Source of the DNA: Duncaniella sp.
GTDB lineage: Bacteria > Bacteroidota > Bacteroidia > Bacteroidales > Muribaculaceae
DNA: 5,111 nt
Assembly (NCBI GenBank): GCA_022511285.1
Contig: JAFLRW010000135.1
Span: 1 to 5,111, forward strand
Reading direction: 5' to 3'
The position numbers and the translations under genes were made by a program. Numbering within the stretch: position 1 is the stretch's first letter; the number at the start of each line of letters is the position of its first letter. Positions 1-5,111 of this stretch are shown one piece after another. Under the pieces are notes generated by a model, which was not told the origin of the DNA, searched no databases, and was given only the letters and a program-made list of their open reading frames with translations.

Positions 1-2818
1 AGTCCCAATTAATAAAGGGCTCAACTTCGGCAATGTCAAAATCTATGGCGACGAATCGCTCTGTTGATTTTGGCATCGGAGATGGGACGGTCTTTTTAAT
101 AGACTTGTTGCGGGCGGCTTCGATGGATAGGAGTCTGGCTGACTTGGAAAGAGAATTTTGATAATCTTGTCTGAGTTTTTCCTGTCCGGCCTTAGTCTGC
201 TCAATAAACAGCTGAGAATCATCAGATCTCAGGCGTGCCAGAAAGCGGGAATTATAGCTTGCATCAGGTGCATGGAGCACAACCCCGCTATATTCCGGTG
301 CAATTTTCAGTGCCGTATGCAATGGGGTTGTGGTGGCCCCACCAATAATCACAGGGATTCTTATGTCGCGACGTTCAAGCTCCTTGCACACTTCGACCAT
401 TTCGTTTAGAGAAGGTGTAATCAGTCCGCTGAGCATTATGGCGATAGGCTTTAGCTGTTCGGCTTTATCTGCAATCATTTTGGCCTCAGCCATAACACCG
501 AGGTCAGTCACTTCATATCCATTGCAGCCCACCACGAGCGATACGATATTTTTTCCGATGTCGTGAATATCTCCTCTCACAGTTGCTATCAGCACCTTGC
601 CGTGACTTATCGGCGAGTGTGTGGCTTTCATTGAGGGTGCAAGAATTGAGATAGCTTCTTTAAGCACTCGGGCGCTCTTAATCACTTGGGGGAGAAACAT
701 TTTCCCTTCGCCAAATAGGATGCCGATTTCATCCATTGCAGGCATCAGCATTGACTCGATAATTTTCAGTGCCGACGGGTGTTGTTCTTGAGCTTCTTTA
801 AGGTCATTTTCAAGTCCGTCGCTGATGCCCTTGAGCAGAAGACGGCGAATCCGCTGCTCCACCGGAAGAGTTTCCGAGATCGTCTCATCGGTGGTGGAGG
901 GCACAATATCGTTAGTGGCAGAAGTAGAGTATTCTATCAGCCGCTCTGTAGCGTCCGGCCGACGCATAAAGATGAGATCCTCAATGAGAGTAAGAAGTTG
1001 GGGCTCTATCTCAGAGTAGACTCTGAGCATTTGAGAGTTTACAATCGCCATATCCAATCCCGCGGCAATGGCGTGGAAGAGAAACACCGAATGCATAGCT
1101 TCGCGGATGTGATTGTTGCCCCGGAATGCAAACGATAGATTGCTGACTCCTCCCGACAAGTGGCAGTGGGGCAGATGCTCCTTTATCCATCGTAAAGCAT
1201 TGATAAAGTCGGCCGCATAACTGTCGTGTTCGGCAATGCCGGTGGCTATGGTGAGAATATTCGGGTCAAAGATTATATCCTCGGCAGGGAATCCGTGTTG
1301 AGTCAGTAGTCTGTATGATCTTTCGGCTACTTTGCATTTCTTTTCGTAAGTATCTGCCTGCCCCTCCTCATCAAACAGCATCACCACCAAGGCCGCTCCG
1401 TATCTTCTTATCCGTTTGGCTTTAGATAGAAAAGACTCTTCCCCCTCTTTGAGAGAGATGGAATTGACAATACATTTTCCTTGACACGCCCTCAGTCCTG
1501 CTTCAATCACATTCCAGTCAGATGAGTCAATCATCACCGGCACTCTCGCAATTTCAGGCTCCGAGGCTATTAGATTGAGGAATGTTTGCATGGCCTCCGC
1601 GCCGTTGATCATCGAATCATCCATACACACATCAATAATCTGCGCACCGGCCTCAATCTGGCGTCGAGCAATGCTGACAGCCTCCGTGAAATTACCCTCA
1701 CGGATTAGTCCGGCAAATTTGGCCGAGCCGGCCACGTTGGTGCGCTCGCCAATGTTGATGAAGTTGGATTCGGGAGCGATGCAGAGCTGCTCGAGATTGC
1801 TTAACCTTAAGGTGTGGTCTCTCTCCGGAATTTCTCTCGGGGGATAATTGTCAATAAATTTCGAGATTTCGTGGATATGTCGGGGCGTAGTGCCGCAGCA
1901 TCCGCCGATGATGTTTACGCAACCCTCTTTGAGATACTCTTCAATTTTAGCTGCAAAGGCTTCCGGTGTTTCGTCATACTCACCCAAGGCGTTAGGGAGC
2001 CCGGCATTTGGGTGGCATGACACCCGACACTCTGCTATCTTGGCAAGGCGTATGGCATAGGGGAGTAGTTGTGATGGGCCGAACGCACAGTTAAGCCCCA
2101 CGGATAGAAGTCGGGCATGCGACACTGAAGTGTAGAAAGCCTCAAGAGTTTGACCTGAAAGAGTGCGTCCGCTTGAGTCATACATTGTTGCTGAAATCAT
2201 CACGGGAATCTCTTTGCCACGGCATTCGGCCACCTCATCCACTGCATAGAGAGCGGCTTTGGCATTGAGAGTGTCAAACACTGTTTCGATAAGGATAATA
2301 TCAGTTCCGCCGTCAATCAATCCCTCAATCTGACGCTTGTAGGCTTCAACGAGTTCACTGAAGGTCACCTCCCTGGACGCCGGATTCATAATGTCGGCTG
2401 ACATTGAAGAGGTTTTGTTGGTCGGCCCTACCGTGCCGGCCGTAAATCTCGGACGAGAGGGGGTGATGGCTGAAATCTTGTCTGCTTCCCGACGCGCTAT
2501 CCTTGCTGCCTCAAGATTAATCTCGTAGCTGTAATCTTCAAGTCCGTAATCTCTTAGAGAGATGGTATTGGCGTTGAACGTATTTGTGGTGATGATATCA
2601 GCACCGGCCTCAAGATACTTGCGGTGGATATCTGCTATTATATCCGGACAGGTCAGCGACAATATGTCGTGACACCCCTTTAATTCAATGGTGATGTCTG
2701 AAAATCTGTTGCCCTTATAATCTCTGTCAGTGAGCTTATATTGTTGTATCATCGTACCCATAGCTCCATCGAGCAGAAGGATACGTGCATCCAACTGTTG
2801 GATAATTTCAGATTTCAT
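1..2818 (-). CDS. metH: Cobalamin-dependent methionine synthase (5-methyl-THF:homocysteine methyltransferase), 3' end cut by window
   Basis: Transfers a methyl group from 5-methyltetrahydrofolate through cob(I)alamin to homocysteine, giving methionine in the cytoplasm. The reverse strand reads open from ATG at 2818 to the window edge (939 codons plus one base). Domains in order: homocysteine-binding, with DGAMGTMIQ at 17-25 and zinc ligands Cys244 (GLNCAFG) and Cys307-Cys308 (GGCCGTTP); pterin-binding, with FINIGERTN at 353-361 and SGGVSN at 555-560; cobalamin cap, with LFGEGKMFLPQ at 701-711; cobalamin-binding, with GDIHDIG at 749-755 where His752 is the lower axial cobalt ligand, SGLITPS from Ser797 and GGATTT at 826-831. 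The final residues (FINWD, 935-939) match the start of the SAM-binding activation domain, so roughly 300 residues lie outside. All key residues seen are present. The start overlaps the metY end by 11 bp, suggesting translational coupling. The alternative, a MetH lacking the activation domain, is unlikely because its first residues are visible. Confidence 0.98.
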   Translation of the reverse strand, partial: MKSEIIQQLDARILLLDGAMGTMIQQYKLTDRDYKGNRFSDITIELKGCHDILSLTCPDIIADIHRKYLEAGADIITTNTFNANTISLRDYGLEDYSYEINLEAARIARREADKISAITPSRPRFTAGTVGPTNKTSSMSADIMNPASREVTFSELVEAYKRQIEGLIDGGTDIILIETVFDTLNAKAALYAVDEVAECRGKEIPVMISATMYDSSGRTLSGQTLEAFYTSVSHARLLSVGLNCAFGPSQLLPYAIRLAKIAECRVSCHPNAGLPNALGEYDETPEAFAAKIEEYLKEGCVNIIGGCCGTTPRHIHEISKFIDNYPPREIPERDHTLRLSNLEQLCIAPESNFINIGERTNVAGSAKFAGLIREGNFTEAVSIARRQIEAGAQIIDVCMDDSMINGAEAMQTFLNLIASEPEIARVPVMIDSSDWNVIEAGLRACQGKCIVNSISLKEGEESFLSKAKRIRRYGAALVVMLFDEEGQADTYEKKCKVAERSYRLLTQHGFPAEDIIFDPNILTIATGIAEHDSYAADFINALRWIKEHLPHCHLSGGVSNLSFAFRGNNHIREAMHSVFLFHAIAAGLDMAIVNSQMLRVYSEIEPQLLTLIEDLIFMRRPDATERLIEYSTSATNDIVPSTTDETISETLPVEQRIRRLLLKGISDGLENDLKEAQEQHPSALKIIESMLMPAMDEIGILFGEGKMFLPQVIKSARVLKEAISILAPSMKATHSPISHGKVLIATVRGDIHDIGKNIVSLVVGCNGYEVTDLGVMAEAKMIADKAEQLKPIAIMLSGLITPSLNEMVEVCKELERRDIRIPVIIGGATTTPLHTALKIAPEYSGVVLHAPDASYNSRFLARLRSDDSQLFIEQTKAGQEKLRQDYQNSLSKSARLLSIEAARNKSIKKTVPSPMPKSTERFVAIDFDIAEVEPFINWD

Positions 2819-4097
2819 CGAGAGCCTGCTTTAGGTCAGATATTAAATCGTCGATATGCTCAATGCCGATTGATAGTCTGATTGTCCCCGCCGAGATGTT
2901 TTGCATTTTAAGCTCTTCTGCCGACATTTGTGAGTGGGTCGTGGTATAGGGATGTATCACGAGCGATTTCACATCTGCCACGTTTGCCAACAGTGAAAAT
3001 ATCCTTAGCGAGTCAATAAATTTCCAAGTGGCATCTTTATCCCCTTTAATCTCAAAAGTGAAGATAGATCCGCCACCGTTCGGGAAATACTTATTATAAA
3101 GCTTATGATCGGGATGGTCCGGGAGCGACGGATGGTTTACTTTTGCCACTTTAGGGTGGCCGGAAAGAAATTTTACCACTTTCAGGGCGTTATCCACGTG
3201 GCGTTCCACTCGCAGTGAGAGAGTCTCCAATCCTCTTAGGAGCAGGAATGAGTTGAACGGAGAAATTGCTCCGCCGGTGTCGCGCAGCAATACAGTGCGC
3301 ACTCTGGTGACAAATGCCGCTCCGGGGGCTGCATCAGCGAAGATGGCTCCATGATAGTTAGGGTCGGGCATAGCAAGCGTGGGGTATTTCTCCGGCTCTT
3401 TTTTCCAGTCAAATTTGCCCCCGTCCACAATGATGCCGCCGAGAGTCGACCCGTGGCCGTCTATAAATTTAGAAGCGGAGTGAACCACAATGTCTGCCCC
3501 GTGTTCGAGTGGGCGCAGAAGATATGGTGTGGCAAATGTGTTGTCGACAATCACCGGGATGTGATAGCTGTGCGCTATCCTTGCTATGTTGTCGATGTCG
3601 GTGACATCTGAGTTGGGATTGCCGAAAGTTTCTATAAAGACCGCCTTTGTGGTGGGCTTTATTGCGGATTCAAGGTCAATGAGGTTGTTGACGTTGACAA
3701 TGGTATGCTCGATACCCTGCGAAGCCAGGGTGTGGGTGATGAGATTGACTGTGCCGCCATAGAGATTGTTTGCCGCTATTATGTGGTCGCCCGGACCGAG
3801 AATGTTTTGTAGGGCATATGACACTGCGGCCGCTCCTGAGGCCACGGCTAACGCTGCCGTGCCACCTTCCAGCGCTGCTATTCTTCTTTCCAAAACGTCC
3901 TGCGTGGGGTTGTTGAGACGGCTATATATGTAGCCGGGCTCCTTTAGTGCAAATCTGTCGGCCGCGTTTTGGCAATTTGGAAACACGTAAGCTGTGGTCT
4001 GATAGATGGGGACTGCTCGCGCATCGGTTGCGGGGTCGGGAGTTTCCTGTCCGACGTGTACTTGGAGTGTTTCAAATCTGTATTTATTATCTGTCAT
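2808..4097 (-). CDS. metY: O-acetylhomoserine sulfhydrylase (O-acetylhomoserine aminocarboxypropyltransferase), PLP-dependent
   Basis: Makes homocysteine from O-acetylhomoserine and sulfide in the cytoplasm, bypassing cystathionine (direct sulfhydrylation). The 429-residue product is a complete member of the Cys/Met-metabolism PLP enzyme family. Visible family features: YSRLNNPT at 58-65 (Tyr and Arg that contact the phosphate of the neighbouring subunit), SGAAAVSYAL at 87-96, NLYGGT at 111-116, VDNTFATP at 184-191 with Asp185 contacting the pyridine nitrogen, SASKFIDGHG at 207-216 with Lys210 as the PLP Schiff-base lysine, and SLVIHPYTTTH at 378-388 near the substrate carboxylate site. The length and the insert around 222-265 (GGKFDW, YHG, AAPGAAFVTR) fit the MetY/MET17 branch, which is longer than the roughly 380-400 residues of cystathionine gamma-synthases and lyases. 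The start is the first in-frame ATG, 38 bp downstream of a good promoter match. No Shine-Dalgarno site is visible. Substrate choice of acetyl- over succinyl-homoserine is inferred from family. Confidence 0.95.
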   Translation of the reverse strand: MTDNKYRFETLQVHVGQETPDPATDARAVPIYQTTAYVFPNCQNAADRFALKEPGYIYSRLNNPTQDVLERRIAALEGGTAALAVASGAAAVSYALQNILGPGDHIIAANNLYGGTVNLITHTLASQGIEHTIVNVNNLIDLESAIKPTTKAVFIETFGNPNSDVTDIDNIARIAHSYHIPVIVDNTFATPYLLRPLEHGADIVVHSASKFIDGHGSTLGGIIVDGGKFDWKKEPEKYPTLAMPDPNYHGAIFADAAPGAAFVTRVRTVLLRDTGGAISPFNSFLLLRGLETLSLRVERHVDNALKVVKFLSGHPKVAKVNHPSLPDHPDHKLYNKYFPNGGGSIFTFEIKGDKDATWKFIDSLRIFSLLANVADVKSLVIHPYTTTHSQMSAEELKMQNISAGTIRLSIGIEHIDDLISDLKQALDEI

Positions 4098-4134
4098 AAT
4101 AGGAAATGTCTATTGAAGTGTCCGATTTTCTTTA

Positions 4135-4166
4135 CAAAGTTACTATTTAAAAAATATACACACAAA
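4135..4166 (-). promoter_or_regulatory. Promoter of the metY-metH operon (Bacteroidota type)
   Basis: On the minus strand, TTTG (4166-4163) is followed after 20 bp by TAACTTTG (4142-4135), an exact match to the Bacteroidota primary sigma factor pattern TTTG / TAnnTTTG with normal spacing. Transcription would begin near 4129-4131, giving a leader of about 32 nt before the metY ATG. That leader is too short for a SAM or cobalamin riboswitch, so control is more likely at initiation. Confidence 0.75.
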
Positions 4167-4168
4167 TC

Positions 4169-4201
4169 TTAGTGCGATATAAGAAATAATTTCTAATTTT
4201 G
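4169..4201 (+). promoter_or_regulatory. Probable promoter of the lrp-family gene
   Basis: TAATTTTG at 4194-4201 matches the TAnnTTTG -7 box of Bacteroidota. Upstream, TTAG at 4169-4172 is a three-of-four match to the -33 TTTG with a 21-bp spacer. The start of transcription would be near 4206, giving a leader of about 90 nt. The weak -33 box would suit a modestly expressed or activated regulator gene. The match is weaker than those of the metY and hydrolase promoters. Confidence 0.5.
4182..4194. promoter_or_regulatory. Perfect 13-bp palindrome, candidate Lrp-type operator
   Basis: AGAAATAATTTCT is a perfect inverted repeat (6 + 1 + 6). With one flanking base each side it agrees with the E. 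coli Lrp consensus YAGHAWATTWTDCTR at 11 of 15 positions, including AG and CT at the same spacing. It fills the spacer of the lrp promoter and touches its -7 box, and lies 16 bp upstream of the metY -33 box. Binding here could repress lrp and affect metY. Function is inferred. Confidence 0.45.
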
Positions 4202-4210
4202 TAAGATAAA

Positions 4211-4226
4211 ACAGAATATATCCTGT
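4211..4226. promoter_or_regulatory. Imperfect 16-bp inverted repeat, second candidate operator
   Basis: ACAGAATATATCCTGT pairs at 7 of 8 positions about its centre. It has the CAG...CTG ends and AT-rich core of Lrp-type sites, though one base shorter between ends than the E. coli consensus. It sits just after the predicted lrp transcription start, and its centre is about 30.5 bp (about three helical turns) from that of the palindrome at 4182-4194. Confidence 0.35.
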
Positions 4227-4296
4227 GTAAAATGAGGCGTTTATTTGTTTAAACGAAATTTATTCTAAAGTATTAACGTTTGTTTTAGTTTAAGTT

Positions 4297-4758
4297 ATGG
4301 ACACTCTTGACAAGACGGATGTATCCATCCTGAGAATCCTTCAGGAGAACTCCCGTCTGACCACTAAGGAGATAGCCTCGAGGGTGAATCTTTCCACCAC
4401 ACCTGTATTTGAGCGTATTAAACGGCTGGAAGAGTCGGGCTATATCAAAAAATATATTGCTCTGTTGGATGCCGACAAGCTGAATCGCGGCTTTACGGTG
4501 TATTGTTGTGTGAAATTGCGCCGTATCACTAATGATGTTGCTGTTAATTTTACAACAGTCATTAAGGAGATTCCCGAAGTAGTGGAGTGTTATAATATCT
4601 CCGGAGAGTATGATTTTTTGCTTAAAGTCTGTGCGCCTGATATGCGTTATTATCGTGAATTTATCCTCAATGTGCTTGGTTCGATTGACAGTCTCGGCTC
4701 GCTGACAAGTATGTTTGTGATGGCTGAGGTAAAACACGAAATCGCCATCCCGTTTTAG
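4297..4758 (+). CDS. Lrp/AsnC-family transcriptional regulator
   Basis: A 153-residue DNA-binding regulator of the usual Lrp/AsnC length and layout. The N-terminal winged helix-turn-helix covers about residues 2-60: DKTDVSILRILQENSR is helix 1, TKEIASRVNLS (23-33) the turn region, and STTPVFERIKRLEESGYIKKY (33-53) the recognition helix and wing. The C-terminal RAM effector/oligomer domain covers about 67-150, with ISGEYDFLLKV at 101-111, the glycine-bearing stretch that usually lies at the amino-acid effector site between subunits. The family forms dimers that assemble into octamers wrapping DNA and often responds to amino acids. It is divergent from metY across 199 bp containing several inverted repeats, so control of itself and of the metYH operon is a reasonable inference. 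The effector, perhaps methionine, cannot be read from the sequence. The ATG at 4297 lies two codons before the conserved LDKTD start of the fold; no Shine-Dalgarno site is seen. Confidence 0.95.
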   Translation: MDTLDKTDVSILRILQENSRLTTKEIASRVNLSTTPVFERIKRLEESGYIKKYIALLDADKLNRGFTVYCCVKLRRITNDVAVNFTTVIKEIPEVVECYNISGEYDFLLKVCAPDMRYYREFILNVLGSIDSLGSLTSMFVMAEVKHEIAIPF

Positions 4759-4787
4759 GCTTTCTGAAAAGTGGGGAAACAATCTAT

Positions 4788-4818
4788 TTTGTCGAACGAT
4801 GGAATTGTTGTAACTTTG
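4788..4818 (+). promoter_or_regulatory. Promoter of the alpha/beta-hydrolase gene (Bacteroidota type)
   Basis: TTTG at 4788-4791, a 19-bp spacer and TAACTTTG at 4811-4818 form a full match to the Bacteroidota promoter pattern, with a -7 box identical to that of metY. The transcript would start near 4823, leaving a leader of only about 14 nt before the ATG. The hydrolase gene is therefore probably transcribed independently of the regulator gene, although read-through is possible because no terminator is seen between them. Confidence 0.7.
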
Positions 4819-4836
4819 TGTGACAAATCACCGACT

Positions 4837-5111
4837 ATGGATAAGTTTACTAATCTCTGCGGGTTGAGGCTTCACTACACAGACAACGGTGACGGACCTC
4901 GAACATTGCTTTTGATGCACGGGTGGGGGTGTAATCTCACCACTGTGGCATCCATCGAGCGCATAGCTTTGGAGGCAGGGTGGAGGGTAGTGAATATCGA
5001 CCTTCCGGGTCACGGCCAGTCTGAAGAACCGTCAGAAGTGTGGGGCGTGGAGGATTACACACACCTTATCGAGCTCCTCGTAGAGACTCTCGGCATAGAA
5101 AATCCTGCGCT
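4837..5111 (+). CDS. Alpha/beta-fold hydrolase, N-terminal part, cut by window
   Basis: The reading frame is open from ATG at 4837 to the window edge (91 codons plus two bases). The N-terminal 91 residues are typical of the alpha/beta-hydrolase superfamily (BioH/MenH-like group): a first strand pair (LCGLRLHYTDNG, 7-18), TLLLMHGWG at 23-31 whose HGWG supplies the oxyanion hole, and VVNIDLPGHGQS at 51-62 following strand 4. The segment ending LVETLGIENPA normally leads directly into the nucleophile elbow GxSxG, which would fall just past the edge, so the catalytic serine cannot be confirmed. Substrate is unknown; candidates include carboxylesterase or pimeloyl-ester hydrolase, and neither is supported over the other. 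No signal peptide is evident, suggesting a cytoplasmic enzyme. The gene starts 78 bp after the lrp-family gene but has its own promoter match, so it may be a separate transcription unit. No Shine-Dalgarno site is visible. Confidence 0.9.
   Translation, partial: MDKFTNLCGLRLHYTDNGDGPRTLLLMHGWGCNLTTVASIERIALEAGWRVVNIDLPGHGQSEEPSEVWGVEDYTHLIELLVETLGIENPA

Noticed and set aside
158..2060. Several plus-strand open frames of 64-119 codons within the metH region
   Set aside because: All are antisense to a continuous metH frame with intact family motifs; their translations are low-complexity or arginine/serine-rich shadows.
4273..4281. TAACGTTTG as an alternative -7 box for the regulator gene
   Set aside because: It has three rather than two bases between TA and TTTG, and the nearest upstream TTTG (4244-4247) would give a 25-bp spacer, outside the usual 19-21 bp.
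4098..4296. SAM or cobalamin riboswitch upstream of metY
   Set aside because: The predicted leader is about 32 nt, and I find no conserved riboswitch core or multi-stem structure in this AT-rich stretch.
4760..4771. CTTT/AAAG hairpin after the regulator stop codon as a terminator
   Set aside because: The stem is only 4 bp with no GC-rich core and no following U tract, so it is not a convincing intrinsic terminator.
4285..4782. A 165-codon open frame on the minus strand opposite the regulator gene
   Set aside because: It lies antisense across the whole Lrp-family gene, shows no domain I recognise, and is explained as a shadow of a well-supported coding frame.
4837..5111. The alpha/beta-hydrolase could be MetX (homoserine O-acetyltransferase), completing the methionine pathway
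   Set aside because: MetX is also an alpha/beta fold, but its N-terminus has a different strand pattern and an HALTG-like motif; the HGWG and DLPGHGQS seen here are those of small BioH/MenH-like hydrolases.

Overview
The window looks like chromosomal DNA from a member of the Bacteroidota, most likely order Bacteroidales. The reasons are three promoter candidates that match the group's TTTG / TAnnTTTG pattern instead of TTGACA/TATAAT, the lack of clear Shine-Dalgarno sites before every start, and the character of the proteins. A gut Bacteroidales such as Muribaculaceae is plausible, but the sequence alone does not fix the family.

Left part (1-4097, minus strand): a two-gene methionine operon. 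It is transcribed leftwards from a promoter at about 4135-4166. The first gene is metY (PLP-dependent O-acetylhomoserine sulfhydrylase, complete). The second is metH (cobalamin-dependent methionine synthase), which starts inside the last codons of metY and runs off the left edge just as its activation domain begins. Together they convert O-acetylhomoserine plus sulfide to homocysteine, and homocysteine plus methyl-tetrahydrofolate to methionine.

Middle (4098-4296): a 199-bp AT-rich divergent control region between metY and lrp. It holds the metY promoter, a probable lrp promoter and three imperfect or perfect inverted repeats about 31 bp apart, which may be operators for the Lrp-type regulator.

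Right part (4297-5111, plus strand): a complete Lrp/AsnC-family regulator gene, then after a 78-bp gap with its own strong promoter match, the 5' end of an alpha/beta-hydrolase gene cut by the right edge.

The simplest reading is ordinary core metabolism with a divergently encoded local regulator. I see no mobile element, CRISPR array, RNA gene or undescribed system. The control region is the part most worth a second look.
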